A stretch of DNA of 64,000 bases from Sphingomonas sp. SRS2 (GTDB lineage: Bacteria > Pseudomonadota > Alphaproteobacteria > Sphingomonadales > Sphingomonadaceae): positions 1-64,000 of the forward strand of contig NZ_LARW01000066.1 of assembly GCF_000971055.1 (NCBI RefSeq), given 5' to 3'. Shown piece after piece: positions 41,444-51,906 of the stretch. The position numbers and the translations under genes were made by a program. A model generated the notes under the pieces. The model saw only the letters and a program-made list of their open reading frames with translations. It made no database searches and was not told the origin of the DNA. Positions within the stretch are counted from its first letter, which is position 1. Every line of letters starts with the position of its first letter.

Positions 41444-43633
41444 ATGAAGAAGGGGTTACTGTCTGTATCAACGGCCGCGTTGCTTTGCTGGCCGGTCATG
41501 GCGAATGCTGTCACTGGAGAAGCCCTCGGCGTGGATGCTTCGTCTGTCGATACGCGCAACGATGCTTTGGCTGAGATCGTGGTCACCGCGCAGCGTAAGG
41601 CTGAGCGCCTCCAGGAAGTCCCCATCAGCGTCAATGTGGTCTCCGGATCGCAACTTGCCGCGCGCGGCGCCGGTTCGTCGATCGATCTGGTATCGCTCGT
41701 GCCGGCCCTCCAGTTCACGACGTCCGGCGGTGGAGGAACGCCGTTTCTTCGCGGCGTCGGGACCACGAACGGGGATCCCAACGTCGAGCCGTCGGTCGCC
41801 ACCTATATCGACGGCGTCTACATCGCCAATAACTATGTGAATGTCACAGCGCTCGGAGATGTTGAGCGCATCGAAGTGCTCAAAGGGCCGCAGGGTACCC
41901 TTTTCGGGCGCAACGCCACGGGTGGCGTCATTCAGGTCATCACGCGTGATCCCACACCGGTCCCCGCGATCGAAGCATCTGTGGGCTATGGCAATTATGA
42001 CAGGATTTTTGGCGCAGTTTACGCGACGACAGCCATCACCGACCGGTTGAGCGGCAATGTTTCGGTGCAAGCGTCGAACCAGCGCGAGGGCTGGGGCAGG
42101 AACGTCGTCAGTGGTGGCGAGACCTATAAAGCCAAGGATCTCTCCATTCGTGGTAAACTTCTATGGGACCTTTCCGACGATCTCGTCGTCCGCCTTGCCG
42201 GCGACTACGCTTATGTGAAGAGCGGAACGGGAGACTTCCGCCTGCCATCGGGGGGAATAGGTTTCGACGGGGTCGCCTTTCCGTCAAATCGCTACGACAC
42301 CCGCGGGGATGTGCTCATTGAGGGTCTCGGCGAGCCTTTCGTGCAGACCGAGCAATATGGCGGATCGTTGCGGATCGACTATACGACGGATTTTGGACAG
42401 TTCGTGAATATAACAGCCTATCGGGAATCATCCGGCGTCGCGGTCGCCGATCCCGATATGACGCCCATCCATGTCCAGGAGATAAAGTGGCCGGTTCGAC
42501 AGCATAACCTTTCGCAGGAGCTTCAATATATCTCGCCCACCTCCTGGCCGGTTTCCGTTACCGCCGGCATCTATTATTTCGATAACAAAGCCGGCTATGC
42601 CAATGCGCTGATCGGCGGCCTCGCGCTCAGTCCGAACTTCGATCAGTTCGTGACGGTGGGGTTCACGTCCTCGCAGCGCTCTCGCTCGCTTGCCGGCTAC
42701 ATGCAGGGAGATGCGACCATATTACCCAAGACCAAGCTGACATTGGGTATTCGTTACACGCACGAGCGTGACAAGGCGGACGTCAGCTTCCTTGGTTTCC
42801 CGATCCCGACGCCGAAGATCGGCTATGACAAGCCGACCTGGCGCATGGCCATCGATCACGCTTTCACGCGCGATATCCACGCCTATCTGTCCTACAATCG
42901 TGGCGTGAAGGCGGGTGGTTTCGATCTGGTGGACTTTTCAGGCGTCTCGACAGGCTTCGATCCCGAGACACTGGATGCCTATGAAGCCGGTATCAAGACA
43001 GAATTGTTCGGTAATCGGCTTCGCTTCAACGCGGCCTATTTCTATTATAAATATCGCGATATCCAGCTGCAGGTCCTACCGGTGGGCAGTGTTTCGATAG
43101 CGCAGACCATAAACGCGGCGAGAGCCCGCATACACGGGTTCGATGTGGATTTTGCCTTCGTGCCGTTCCGGAATTTCCGAATCAACGGCGGCTTTGCCTA
43201 TGTCGATGGTAAGTATCTGAAGTTTGACAACCTCGTTCCTTCCTGTCCGATATCGCCGTTGATTCCTGCGCCGGCCCCAGGTTTCCCCAACGGGAATCCT
43301 ACCGTTCGCACTCCCAAATACAGTGCCAATCTAAGTGCCAGCTACGAGATAGAATCCTCGGTGGGCACCTTCAGCATGACCGCGTCGGGCAGCTATAACG
43401 GCGCCTATTCGTTCAGTCCCGACAACAGGTTTCGGCAGGACGATTATGTCCTGATGAACCTCTCGTTGGGTTGGGCGCCGCTCGAACGCGATTTCGGCGT
43501 GACGGCATTCGTGCGAAACGTCACCAACGCGCGCTATTATTCAGCGCAGGTACCATCATCCTTCGGCCCCTTCACATCCTATGCCGCGCCGCGAACATAT
43601 GGGGTGTCGGTGCGGGCGAAGTTTGGCGGTTGA
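41444..43633 (+). CDS. TonB-dependent outer-membrane receptor
   Basis: This is a 729-residue TBDR. The signal peptide MKKGLLSVSTAALLCWPVMA is cleaved near NAVTG. LAEIVVTAQRKAERLQEVPI leads into the plug, which has IEVLKGPQGTLFGRNATGG. The barrel ends VRAKFGG, with Phe third from the end rather than terminal, slightly unusual for a barrel signal. A strong hairpin follows the stop. It is divergent from the XylR-type gene across a gap with several palindromes. It may belong to the same regulon, but I find no sigma-54 promoter in front of it. Confidence 0.9.
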   Translation: MKKGLLSVSTAALLCWPVMANAVTGEALGVDASSVDTRNDALAEIVVTAQRKAERLQEVPISVNVVSGSQLAARGAGSSIDLVSLVPALQFTTSGGGGTPFLRGVGTTNGDPNVEPSVATYIDGVYIANNYVNVTALGDVERIEVLKGPQGTLFGRNATGGVIQVITRDPTPVPAIEASVGYGNYDRIFGAVYATTAITDRLSGNVSVQASNQREGWGRNVVSGGETYKAKDLSIRGKLLWDLSDDLVVRLAGDYAYVKSGTGDFRLPSGGIGFDGVAFPSNRYDTRGDVLIEGLGEPFVQTEQYGGSLRIDYTTDFGQFVNITAYRESSGVAVADPDMTPIHVQEIKWPVRQHNLSQELQYISPTSWPVSVTAGIYYFDNKAGYANALIGGLALSPNFDQFVTVGFTSSQRSRSLAGYMQGDATILPKTKLTLGIRYTHERDKADVSFLGFPIPTPKIGYDKPTWRMAIDHAFTRDIHAYLSYNRGVKAGGFDLVDFSGVSTGFDPETLDAYEAGIKTELFGNRLRFNAAYFYYKYRDIQLQVLPVGSVSIAQTINAARARIHGFDVDFAFVPFRNFRINGGFAYVDGKYLKFDNLVPSCPISPLIPAPAPGFPNGNPTVRTPKYSANLSASYEIESSVGTFSMTASGSYNGAYSFSPDNRFRQDDYVLMNLSLGWAPLERDFGVTAFVRNVTNARYYSAQVPSSFGPFTSYAAPRTYGVSVRAKFGG

Positions 43634-43637
43634 ACGC

Positions 43638-43666
43638 GAAGCGGCCCCGCCGATCGGGGCCGCTTC
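43638..43666 (+). terminator. perfect 12-bp stem hairpin after the fourth TBDR
   Basis: GAAGCGGCCCCG and its exact complement flank a 5-base loop, five bases after the TBDR stop. No T-run follows. It is probably the 3' end of the TBDR message or a partial stop before the SnoaL-like gene, similar in form to the hairpin at 35819. Confidence 0.55.
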
Positions 43667-43705
43667 ACCAATCTAACCGCATCCGGCATATCGAACAGGA
43701 AACTC

Positions 43706-44113
43706 ATGACGATCGAACAGAATAAGAGGACAGCACGTCGGCTGGTCGAGAGCCTTGGTAACAACGGCGATACCGACGCTTTTGATTTGCTCGATACAGA
43801 ACTCGTGTGGACCGTTATGGCGGATAGCGGGTCGTTTCCCGTCGCAGGCGATATGTCGAAAAGCCAATTCATCGATCATTTCGAGGGTTTCCGTAACGCG
43901 TTGCCCGAGGGGATAAATGTCGTCGTCACTGGCATGACCGCAGAAGGTAATCGGGTAGCGGTAGAGGCGGAATCTACTGCAGTATTGGCAAACGGAAACA
44001 GGCTTAATCAAGTCTATCATTTCCTGATAGAAATAGAAGGTAGTAGTATAACTAGAGTAAGAGAGTATATCGACACCGCTCATGCGGTAAGAGTATTTGG
44101 CGGCGATAAATAA
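43706..44113 (+). CDS. SnoaL-like / NTF2-fold small protein
   Basis: This 135-residue protein has the cone-shaped NTF2/SnoaL pattern: ARRLVESLGNNGDTDAFDLL, then WTVMADSGSFPVAGDMSKSQ, then NQVYHFLIEIEGSSITRVRE. Family members are isomerases, dehydratases, polyketide cyclases or small-molecule binders. The active residue set here is not distinctive enough to choose. The last 150 bases are clearly AT-richer than the neighbouring genes, which hints at a separate origin. It lies 72 bases after the TBDR, with the hairpin between. Confidence 0.7.
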   Translation: MTIEQNKRTARRLVESLGNNGDTDAFDLLDTELVWTVMADSGSFPVAGDMSKSQFIDHFEGFRNALPEGINVVVTGMTAEGNRVAVEAESTAVLANGNRLNQVYHFLIEIEGSSITRVREYIDTAHAVRVFGGDK

Positions 44114-44251
44114 TATATCAGGAAGACGATCTGAGTAGAATAATGTGAGCGGCGATCTGATGTAGGCGGATCAAGCCTCGGACGCGACAGCGTGATCGAG
44201 CAGCAGGTTACGGTCCCCAATCGTGACCGCTCCGGTCTCAGCGTGCCACTG

Positions 44252-44797
44252 CTAACCGGCTTGGCGCGGCGTCGCGTATATGCTCAGGGCGCCGCCGGTC
44301 GCCGCGATGGGCGCGTCGATTTCGGCGCAATCCCGATAATCGAGCACCACGTCTCCTACCGCCTGTCGGGCCAGGGCAAAGAGCAATGTGGTGCCTTTGC
44401 AGATGACGGTGTCACCGGTCCCCACGCGGCGGACTTCGATGTCATATTGGCTGCGACGGGCCATGGCATTGAGATCCAGCACCGGCCCATGCAGTGGCGA
44501 ACCGGTCACGTCCGCTCCACCGTCAAATGCGAACGGCAGGCTGTCGCCGTCCAGCTCGGTCGCGAAATCGCGGCCGCGCAGTTCGAGCTTGCCCTCAAGC
44601 ACGGTCAGTACCCGGTTCACGCCGCCAAAGGCCGAAAACGGACCGGCCGTTTCGACCCGAGCCATGCTGAGCCGCCATAGAAAATCGTCGATGCCGGCCC
44701 CGGGCGGAAAGACCGCGATCTCGCGTGTCGTTCCGCCACCATTTTTCCAGGCGATTTCCGGACAATCGCTGTGGCGAATGACCCGGACGACGCTCAA
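44252..44797 (-). CDS. hutD: HutD family protein
   Basis: This 181-residue cupin-like HutD protein has the family opening [20 protein letters not shown] and the later block [19 protein letters not shown]. HutD is widespread in hut operons and is thought to limit or tune histidine catabolism, perhaps by binding formylglutamate. It has no proven catalytic role. Its ATG overlaps the hutU stop (ATGA). It is the last gene of the minus-strand hut operon. Confidence 0.9.
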   Translation of the reverse strand: MSVVRVIRHSDCPEIAWKNGGGTTREIAVFPPGAGIDDFLWRLSMARVETAGPFSAFGGVNRVLTVLEGKLELRGRDFATELDGDSLPFAFDGGADVTGSPLHGPVLDLNAMARRSQYDIEVRRVGTGDTVICKGTTLLFALARQAVGDVVLDYRDCAEIDAPIAATGGALSIYATPRQAG

Positions 44798-46461
44798 CCG
44801 ATGATCCCCGGCAGATCGAGCCCCTTCTCCTCCGCGCAGGCCCGGGCGATGTCATAGCCCGCGTCGGCATGGCGCATGACGCCGGCGGCCGGGTCGTTCC
44901 ACAACACGCGCTCCAGCCGGGCGGCCGCCTCGGCTGTGCCATCGGCGACGATCACCATGCCGCTATGCTGCGAGAAGCCCATGCCGACCCCGCCGCCATG
45001 GTGGAGCGACACCCAGGTCGCGCCCGAAGCGGTGTTGAGCAGCGCGTTGAGCAGCGGCCAGTCGCTCACAGCGTCCGATCCGTCCTTCATCGCTTCGGTT
45101 TCGCGATTGGGGGAGGCGACCGATCCCGAATCGAGATGGTCGCGGCCGATCACCACCGGCGCTTTCAGCTCGCCATTCGCCACCATCTCGTTGAAGGCGA
45201 GGCCGAGGCGATGACGGTCGCCCAGGCCGACCCAGCAAATCCGCGCCGGCAGGCCCTGAAAATGGATCTTCTCGCGCGCCATGTCGAGCCAGTTGTGGAG
45301 ATGCGCGTTATCGGGCAGCAGCTCCTTCACCTTGGCGTCGGTCTTGTAGATGTCCTCCGGATCGCCCGACAGCGCCACCCAGCGGAACGGGCCAACGCCC
45401 CGGCAGAAAAGCGGGCGGATATAGGCAGGCACGAAGCCGGGAAAGTCGAAGGCATTCTCGACGCCTTCATCCTTCGCCACCTGGCGGATGTTGTTGCCAT
45501 AGTCGGTGGTGGGCACGCCCGCCGCCTGGAAGTCGAGCATCGCGCGAACATGAGCCGCCATCGAAGCCTTGGCGGCTTTCGCCACAGCTTCGGGTTCGCG
45601 CTCGCGGCGCTCGATCCATTCGGCCACGGTCCAGCCAATCGGCAGATAGCCGTTGACCGGATCATGCGCGCTGGTCTGGTCGGTCAGCAGGTCGGGGCGG
45701 ATGCCGCGCTTGTATATCTCGGGAAGCAGTTCGGCTGCGTTGCCGAGCAGGCCGACCGAGACCGGCTTCTTGTCGGCGCAGCTCTTTTCTATGATTGCCA
45801 TCGCCTCGTCGATCGTCGAGGCCGCGACATCGAGGTAGCCGGTGCGCAGGCGCATCTCGATACGGCTAGGCTGGCACTCGATCGCGAGGCACGATGCCCC
45901 GGCCATTACGCTGGCTAGCGGCTGTGCCCCGCCCATGCCGCCCAGCCCGGCGGTGAGCAGCCATTTGCCCGCTAGGCTGCCGCCATGATGCTGGCGGCCC
46001 ATTTCGACGAAAGTTTCGTAGGTGCCCTGCACGATTCCCTGCGTGCCGATATAGATCCACGAACCGGCGGTCATCTGGCCGTACATCGCGAGGCCGCGCT
46101 TATCGAGCTCGTTGAAATGCTCCCAGTTCGCCCAGTGTGGCACCAGGTTGCTGTTGGCGATCAATACGCGCGGAGCATCTGGGTGGGTACGGAATATGCC
46201 GACCGGTTTGCCCGACTGGACGAGGAGGGTCTCGTTGTCTTCGAGACGCGTCAGCGCCTCGACGATCTTGTCATAGCTTTCCCAGTCGCGCGCGGCGCGG
46301 CCGATGCCGCCATAGACGACCAGCTCCTCGGGCCGCTCGGCAACATCGGGATGAAGATTGTTCATCAGCATCCGCAGCGGCGCTTCGGTGAGCCAGCTTT
46401 TCGCGCTCAGCGCGGTGCCGGTCGCGGGCTTGATGATGCGGCTGTTGTCGATGCGGGTCAT
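44794..46461 (-). CDS. hutU: urocanate hydratase
   Basis: This 555-residue homodimeric urocanase uses tightly bound NAD+ to add water to urocanate, giving imidazolonepropionate. [12 protein letters not shown] is the NAD-binding loop, and the conserved Cys region [20 protein letters not shown] is intact. Length matches the family (~555). I chose the ATG at 46461 ([11 protein letters not shown]), which shares a base with the hutG stop. Eleven more residues upstream are open but overlap hutG. It is second in the pathway, cytoplasmic and coupled to hutD downstream. Confidence 0.96.
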   Translation of the reverse strand: MTRIDNSRIIKPATGTALSAKSWLTEAPLRMLMNNLHPDVAERPEELVVYGGIGRAARDWESYDKIVEALTRLEDNETLLVQSGKPVGIFRTHPDAPRVLIANSNLVPHWANWEHFNELDKRGLAMYGQMTAGSWIYIGTQGIVQGTYETFVEMGRQHHGGSLAGKWLLTAGLGGMGGAQPLASVMAGASCLAIECQPSRIEMRLRTGYLDVAASTIDEAMAIIEKSCADKKPVSVGLLGNAAELLPEIYKRGIRPDLLTDQTSAHDPVNGYLPIGWTVAEWIERREREPEAVAKAAKASMAAHVRAMLDFQAAGVPTTDYGNNIRQVAKDEGVENAFDFPGFVPAYIRPLFCRGVGPFRWVALSGDPEDIYKTDAKVKELLPDNAHLHNWLDMAREKIHFQGLPARICWVGLGDRHRLGLAFNEMVANGELKAPVVIGRDHLDSGSVASPNRETEAMKDGSDAVSDWPLLNALLNTASGATWVSLHHGGGVGMGFSQHSGMVIVADGTAEAAARLERVLWNDPAAGVMRHADAGYDIARACAEEKGLDLPGIIG

Positions 46462-47282
46462 TATCGGGCTTTCTGGTCGGTGAAGGCGATGCACGCCTTG
46501 ATGATGTCGGTGAGAATGGGGGTGATCGCCGCGGCGCGGGCGGGGTCGTGATCCGGGGGCCAGTTGTCCTCCGCGACAAGCTCGGGTTCATCCATATAAC
46601 CCCGGATCGCCAGCTCAATCTGGATCGCGTGGACGCCCCGTTCGGGCCGGCCGTAATGGCGGGTCGTCCATCCGCCGCGAAAGCGTCCGTCCAGGACATA
46701 AGACCGCCCGCTCGCTGCGCAGATATCGCTTACGGCGCTCGCCAGCGCGGGATCGCAGGTGACGCCGCCATTGGTGCCGATGTTGAATTGCGGCAGTTCG
46801 CCATCGAACAGGCGGGACACCCGGCTCAGGATCGAATGGGCGTCATAAAGCACGACCGTGCCATGCATTGAGCGCAGCCGGTCGAGCTGCTCGTTCAGCG
46901 CGGCATGATAGGGATCGAACCAGTTGACGCGCCGTCGCGCGATTTCGGCATCATCGGGCGGACTAGCACGATAGAGGGGCCGGCCGTCAAAAGTCGTGGT
47001 CGGGCATAGTTCGGTCGTCGCCTGGCCGGGATAAAGCGAGGCGCCGGAAGGATCGCGGTTCACGTCGATCACGCTGCGCGAAATGCGGGTGCGCACCATC
47101 GTCGCGCCGAGCGCGGCGACGAAGGCATAGAGCTGCTCGATCCACCAGTCGGCATCCTTGCGCGCGAGCCAGGTCGAAACAAAGCCCTCCGCCAGTTCGG
47201 GCGGGATGTCGGTGCCGGTGTGCGGAAAGCTCACCACCAGCGGCGCGTCGCCGCGGTGTATTTCGAGCCAGTCCTGGGTCAC
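46461..47282 (-). CDS. hutG: N-formylglutamate deformylase
   Basis: This 273-residue N-formylglutamate amidohydrolase releases formate and L-glutamate, the last step of the two-step branch. [18 protein letters not shown] at the N-terminus and [19 protein letters not shown] mark the FGase family, along with [10 protein letters not shown]. Its presence, rather than the arginase-like HutG that produces formamide, agrees with the hutF gene in this locus. The start overlaps the hutH stop by four bases (ATGA). Confidence 0.94.
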   Translation of the reverse strand: MTQDWLEIHRGDAPLVVSFPHTGTDIPPELAEGFVSTWLARKDADWWIEQLYAFVAALGATMVRTRISRSVIDVNRDPSGASLYPGQATTELCPTTTFDGRPLYRASPPDDAEIARRRVNWFDPYHAALNEQLDRLRSMHGTVVLYDAHSILSRVSRLFDGELPQFNIGTNGGVTCDPALASAVSDICAASGRSYVLDGRFRGGWTTRHYGRPERGVHAIQIELAIRGYMDEPELVAEDNWPPDHDPARAAAITPILTDIIKACIAFTDQKAR

Positions 47283-48808
47283 GCGAGCCCCGGAAGCGCG
47301 ATCTCCGCGGCGGCGATCAGGTCGCCCGAGCGGACGATTGCGTTGGCCGCCTCCATATCGGGATGGAAATGCCGGTCATGGTCGAGCATCGGCACGTCGC
47401 GCCGCAGCCGCGCCCTTGCGGCTTCGAGCGGCGTGCTCGATTGCAGCGGGGCGTGGAAATCGCAGCCCTGCGCCGCGGCGAGCAGTTCGATGGCCACGAC
47501 CGCGCTGGCATTGGCCGCCATGTCGAGCAGGCGGCGCGCGCCATGCGCGGCCATAGAGACATGATCTTCCTGATTGGCCGATGTGGGTATCGAATCGACG
47601 CTCGCCGGGGTCGCGCGCTGCTTGTTTTCGGAGACGAGCGCCGCCGCGGTCACCTGCGGGATCATGAAGCCCGAATTGAGCCCCGGCCGCGGGGTCAGGA
47701 AGGCGGGCAGGCCCGACAGCGCAGGATCGACGAGCATCGCGATCCGCCGCTCGCTGATCGATCCGATCTCGCAGATGGCGAGCGCGATGATGTCGGCGGC
47801 GAAGGCGACGGGCTCGGCGTGGAAATTGCCCCCCGACAGCGCTTCGTCGGTGTCCGGGAAGATGAGCGGATTATCGGACACGCCATTGGCCTCGGTGCCG
47901 AGCGTGGTGGCGGCGTTGACGAGGATGTCGAACGCGGCGCCCATCACCTGCGGCTGACAGCGCAGGCAATAGGGGTCCTGCACACGCGCGTCATTGTCGA
48001 GATGGCTCGCGCGGATCGCCGATCCGTCCATCAGCCGGCGTAACGCGTCGGCGGTCTCGATCTGTCCGGGCTGGCGGCGCAGCGCATGGATGCGAGGATC
48101 GAACGGCGTGTCGGATCCCTTGGCCGCCTCGGTCGACAATGCGCCGGTGATCAGCGCCGACTGGAACAGGATTTCGGTCTCGAACAGGCCCGCCAGCGCG
48201 TTGGCGGTCGAGAACTGGGTGCCGTTGAGCAGCGCGAGCCCTTCCTTGGGGCCAAGCGTCAGTGGGGCGAGGCCGGCGCGGGCGAGCGCGCCTTCCGCGC
48301 TCAAAGTCTGGCCGCCGACGTCGATATGGCCGACGCCGATCATCGCCGCCGCCATATGCGCGAGCGGGGCGAGATCTCCGCTGGCGCCGACCGAGCCCTG
48401 CGCGGGCACCACCGGCGTCAGTCCGGCGAGCAGCATCGCTTCGAGCAGTTCGATCGTCTCGATCCTCACCCCCGAGGCACCCTGCGCGAGGCTGGCGAGT
48501 TTGAGCGCCATCATCAGCCGGATAACAGGGGTGGGCGAGGGCGCGCCCGTGCCCGCTGCATGGCTGAGCACTATGTTGCGCTGAAGCGTGGCGAGATCTT
48601 CGTCGCCGATCCTGACGCTGGCCAGTTTCCCGAAGCCGGTGTTGATCCCGTAGACCGGCTCGTGCCGCGCGAGGATGCGGCCTACCGCCGCCGCGCTTTC
48701 GGCGATGATCGGCGCGCAGGCGCTGTCGAGACTGGGTACCGCGCCGCGATAGATGGCGCGCCATTGATCGAGCGGTACGGAGCCTGGCTTGAGAATGATG
48801 TCGCTCAT
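47279..48808 (-). CDS. hutH: histidine ammonia-lyase
   Basis: This 509-residue lyase removes ammonia from L-histidine to give urocanate, the first committed step. The electrophilic MIO prosthetic group forms from Ala142-Ser143-Gly144 in [25 protein letters not shown] and the [14 protein letters not shown] region are also intact. The ATG at 48808 ([11 protein letters not shown]) overlaps the hutI stop by four bases. An upstream extension in frame to 48982 has no family character. Confidence 0.96.
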   Translation of the reverse strand: MSDIILKPGSVPLDQWRAIYRGAVPSLDSACAPIIAESAAAVGRILARHEPVYGINTGFGKLASVRIGDEDLATLQRNIVLSHAAGTGAPSPTPVIRLMMALKLASLAQGASGVRIETIELLEAMLLAGLTPVVPAQGSVGASGDLAPLAHMAAAMIGVGHIDVGGQTLSAEGALARAGLAPLTLGPKEGLALLNGTQFSTANALAGLFETEILFQSALITGALSTEAAKGSDTPFDPRIHALRRQPGQIETADALRRLMDGSAIRASHLDNDARVQDPYCLRCQPQVMGAAFDILVNAATTLGTEANGVSDNPLIFPDTDEALSGGNFHAEPVAFAADIIALAICEIGSISERRIAMLVDPALSGLPAFLTPRPGLNSGFMIPQVTAAALVSENKQRATPASVDSIPTSANQEDHVSMAAHGARRLLDMAANASAVVAIELLAAAQGCDFHAPLQSSTPLEAARARLRRDVPMLDHDRHFHPDMEAANAIVRSGDLIAAAEIALPGLA

Positions 48809-50001
48809 AGGCCTTTCCAGATGCGGGCATGGAGGGAATTGAAACCGATGCGGTAGACGAGCTCGGCGGGGCGCTCGATGTCCCAGATGGCGAGGTCGCA
48901 GCTCTTGCCCGCCTCGATCGTGCCGGTCTCGCCGGATAGGCCGAGCGCGCGGGCGGCGTTGCGGGTGACGGCGGCGAGGCATTCTTCAACGGTGAGGCGG
49001 AACAGCGTCGCGCCCATGTTCATGGCCAGCAGGAGCGACGTCAGCGGCGACGTGCCGGGATTGCTGTCGGTCGCCAGCGCGATCGGAACGCCCGCCGCGC
49101 GCAGCGCCGCGACCGGGGGAAGATGAGTATCGCGCATGAAATAATAGGCGCCAGGCAACAGGGTTGCGACGGTGCCCGCGCGCGCCATCGCGGCGATGCC
49201 CTCCGCATCGAGATGTTCGAGATGGTCCGCCGACAGCGCCCCGGCGCGGGCCGCGAGCGCAGCGCCGTTCAGATTCGAGAGCTGTTCGGCGTGGAGCTTG
49301 ACCGGCAGCCCGACCTTCGCCGCCGCATCGAATACGCGCTGCGTCTGGGCTGGCGTGAAACCGACCCCCTCGCAAAAGGCGTCGACCGCATCGGCCAGCC
49401 CGGCCTCGGCGATCGCGGGGATCATCCAGCGGCAGACGAGATCGACATAGCCATCGGCATCGCCGGCATATTCGGGCGGCAGAGCGTGCGCGCCAAGAAA
49501 GGTCGTGCTTATCCTGACGCGGCGTTCCTTGCCGAGCCGCCGCGCCGCGCGCAGCATCTTGGTCTCGTCGTCGCAGGTCAGGCCGTAGCCCGACTTCACC
49601 TCTATCGTGGTGACGCCCTCGGCGATCAGCGCATCGAGCCGGGGCAGGGCGCCGGCGACGAGATCGTCCTCGCTCGCGGCGCGCGTAGCCTTCATCGTCG
49701 AGACGATGCCGCCGCCGGCGCGGGCGATCTCCTCATAGGACGCGCCCTTCAGCCGCAGCTCGAACTCATGCGCGCGGTTGCCGGCATAGACGAGATGGGT
49801 GTGGCAATCGATCAGGCCCGGCGTGATCCAGCGGCCTTCACAATCGATGACCTCGGCCGCGTCGAACATCGGGGCCGCAGCTTGGGGGCCGGCATGGAGG
49901 ATGACACCGTCCCGCGCCGCGATCAGGCCATGGTCGATTGCGTCGACGCCCTCCGCCATGGTGGCGAGACGGGCATTCTTCCATAATGTGTCACAACGCA
50001 T
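48805..50001 (-). CDS. hutI: imidazolonepropionase
   Basis: This 398-residue amidohydrolase-fold metalloenzyme opens imidazolone-5-propionate to N-formimino-L-glutamate. The metal HxH is in [32 protein letters not shown] and [20 protein letters not shown] are diagnostic of HutI. I took the ATG at 50001 with AGGGGA upstream. A GTG at 50028 is possible. It is the first gene of the minus-strand hut operon and divergent from hutF. Confidence 0.95.
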   Translation of the reverse strand: MRCDTLWKNARLATMAEGVDAIDHGLIAARDGVILHAGPQAAAPMFDAAEVIDCEGRWITPGLIDCHTHLVYAGNRAHEFELRLKGASYEEIARAGGGIVSTMKATRAASEDDLVAGALPRLDALIAEGVTTIEVKSGYGLTCDDETKMLRAARRLGKERRVRISTTFLGAHALPPEYAGDADGYVDLVCRWMIPAIAEAGLADAVDAFCEGVGFTPAQTQRVFDAAAKVGLPVKLHAEQLSNLNGAALAARAGALSADHLEHLDAEGIAAMARAGTVATLLPGAYYFMRDTHLPPVAALRAAGVPIALATDSNPGTSPLTSLLLAMNMGATLFRLTVEECLAAVTRNAARALGLSGETGTIEAGKSCDLAIWDIERPAELVYRIGFNSLHARIWKGL

Positions 50002-50052
50002 TGCCGTGAGGTCCCCTGCCTGTTCCACCCTGATTGCATCATTCGAATTTAA

Positions 50053-50062
50053 TGTATAGACA
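50053..50062. promoter_or_regulatory. HutC-like operator
   Basis: TGTATAGACA is a near-perfect inverted repeat and differs by one base from TGTATATACA, the core typical of HutC (GntR-family) operators. It lies in the gap between divergent hutI and hutF, just before the hutF start, where a urocanate-responsive repressor would block transcription. No hutC gene is in the window. Confidence 0.45.
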
Positions 50063-50088
50063 AAATGTCGAAAGCGGGAGCAATTTTC

Positions 50089-51468
50089 ATGTCATCGGGG
50101 TCCGCCGCGCGCGCCACATCGCTGTTCTTCCGGCATCTGCTGCTGCCCGCCGGATGGGCGCGCAATGTACGGGTAAAGATCGAGGGCGGGCTGATTTCCG
50201 CGACCGATGCGGACGCCGATGCCCGGCCCGATGACGAACGCCATGACTGCGGGCTGCCCGGCATGCCCAACCTGCACAGTCACGCCTTCCAGCGGGGCAT
50301 GGCGGGCCTCGCCGAACGGCGCGGCCCGACTGGGGACAGCTTCTGGACATGGCGCGACCTTATGTACCGCTTCGTCGAGCGGATGACAGCCGACGATGTG
50401 CGGGTGATCGCGACGCTGGCCTATATCGAGATGCTGGAGCGTGGTTTCACCCGTGTCGGCGAATTCCATTATCTCCACCATGATCGCGGCGGCGCCCGCT
50501 TTGCGGACATCGCGGAGATGAGCGGGGCTATCGCCGCCGCCGCCGCCGACAGCGGCATCGGACTGACGTTGCTCCCCGTCCTCTATTGCCATGCGGGTTT
50601 CGGCGGGCAGCCGCCGCGCCCGGATCAGGCGCGCTTCATCCTCGATCTCGATGGCTATGCGCGGCTGCTCGAAGGAGCCGACCGCGCTGTCGCGGCCTTG
50701 CCGGACGGCGTGGTCGGAACCGCGCCGCATAGCCTGCGCGCCGTTTCCCCGGGGCAGCTGAAGCAGCTCGAGCAGCTGACTGCCGGCCGACCGGTCCATA
50801 TCCATATCGCCGAGCAGGTGAAGGAGGTCGATGATTGCGTCGCCTGGAGCGGGCAGCGGCCGGTCGAATGGCTGCTCGACCATGCCGACGTCGATGGCCG
50901 CTGGTGTCTTGTCCACGCTACCCACATGACCGATGCCGAGGCCACGGCCATGGCGCGCAGCGGCGCGATCGCCGGACTATGTCCGATCACCGAGGCCAAT
51001 CTGGGAGACGGGCTGTTTCCGGCGGAGGTCTTCCTCAGTGCGGGCGGGCGCTATGGGGTCGGCAGCGACTCCAACGTCCTGATTGACTGTGCGGAGGAAT
51101 TGCGGCTGCTCGAATATGGGCAGCGGCTGGCGCGGCGCGAACGCAATGTTCTGGCGCGCGGGGCGGGGCGATCGACGGGGGCCGATATCTACGCGGCCGC
51201 GCTGGATGGCGGGGCAACGGCGCTGGGCGTGGCGGCGGGGCTCACCATCGGCGCGCCGGCCGATATCGTCAGCCTCGACCTGCGGCATCCGTCGCTCGAC
51301 GGGCGGGAAGGCGATGCGATCACCGACAGCTATGTTTTCGCGGCGGGCAGCCGAGCGATCGACTGTGTCTGGCGTCGCGGCGACAAGCTTGTCAGCGGTG
51401 GCGTACATCGCGACCGCAGCCGCGTGGCCACATATTATCGCGCTGCGTTGGGCAAGCTGGTCGCCTGA
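50089..51468 (+). CDS. hutF: formimidoylglutamate deiminase
   Basis: This ~459-residue amidohydrolase-superfamily enzyme turns N-formimino-L-glutamate into N-formyl-L-glutamate plus ammonia, feeding HutG. It has the zinc HxH in [20 protein letters not shown], the family segment [25 protein letters not shown] and the Asp in [16 protein letters not shown] lies nine bases upstream of the ATG at 50089; an earlier ATG at 50065 has no ribosome site. With hutG of the deformylase type it completes the five-step route. Confidence 0.94.
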   Translation: MSSGSAARATSLFFRHLLLPAGWARNVRVKIEGGLISATDADADARPDDERHDCGLPGMPNLHSHAFQRGMAGLAERRGPTGDSFWTWRDLMYRFVERMTADDVRVIATLAYIEMLERGFTRVGEFHYLHHDRGGARFADIAEMSGAIAAAAADSGIGLTLLPVLYCHAGFGGQPPRPDQARFILDLDGYARLLEGADRAVAALPDGVVGTAPHSLRAVSPGQLKQLEQLTAGRPVHIHIAEQVKEVDDCVAWSGQRPVEWLLDHADVDGRWCLVHATHMTDAEATAMARSGAIAGLCPITEANLGDGLFPAEVFLSAGGRYGVGSDSNVLIDCAEELRLLEYGQRLARRERNVLARGAGRSTGADIYAAALDGGATALGVAAGLTIGAPADIVSLDLRHPSLDGREGDAITDSYVFAAGSRAIDCVWRRGDKLVSGGVHRDRSRVATYYRAALGKLVA

Positions 51469-51488
51469 GATTTCACCGCCGCGGGCCC

Positions 51489-51506
51489 GCCGCCGACGTC
51501 GGCGGC
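51489..51506 (+). terminator. 18-bp perfect palindrome after hutF
   Basis: GCCGCCGACGTCGGCGGC begins 20 bases after the hutF stop. It can fold into a GC-rich hairpin but has no T-run. The remainder of 51507-51654 shows no gene that I can support. Confidence 0.35.
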
Positions 51507-51654
51507 ATTGGCCATATGGTCGGCAGGGTCATGACTCGCATCTCTTCCAAAGCGATGATCTTCTGACCGGCACGGCCCGGCGCGATCCGTTCCATACAGG
51601 CTGACATCCGCTGGTTTCCGGCTACACTCCCTGGGCCAGCCGACGGAGACTCGC

Positions 51655-51900
51655 ATGTTCGACCGCCTTTTCCTCGCCCATCCCCGGTCGGTGGATGAAA
51701 GCTACTGGGCGCATTTCCGGGTGGCGAGCGGCGTTGGCCTGAAGATGGTCGGCGGCGGGCTCGCCTGCTTCGTCCATGCCGTCCTCCCATCGCTGCACGA
51801 GCGCACCGGGAGCCGCACGATCCGTGGGCTCAACGCTCAGTTGCAGGGCCGAACGGCGACTCAGGCCGAACTGGATGGGGAGCTGACCTACGACATCTGA
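51655..51900 (+). CDS. DUF6356 family protein
   Basis: This 81-residue protein matches the small sphingomonad/alphaproteobacterial DUF6356 type. It opens MFDRLFLAHPRSVDESYWAH, then has a hydrophobic middle (GLKMVGGGLACFVHAVLPSL) that could be a single membrane helix, and ends in RTGSRTIRGLNAQ. Function is unknown. It is convergent with the rel gene, the two stops being six bases apart. Confidence 0.75.
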   Translation: MFDRLFLAHPRSVDESYWAHFRVASGVGLKMVGGGLACFVHAVLPSLHERTGSRTIRGLNAQLQGRTATQAELDGELTYDI

Positions 51901-51906
51901 TGCGGG

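Noticed and set aside
44192-51900. Long plus-strand frames opposite hutD, hutU, hutH and hutI
   Set aside because: These are shadows of the conserved minus-strand hut genes. They show no start signals or family features.
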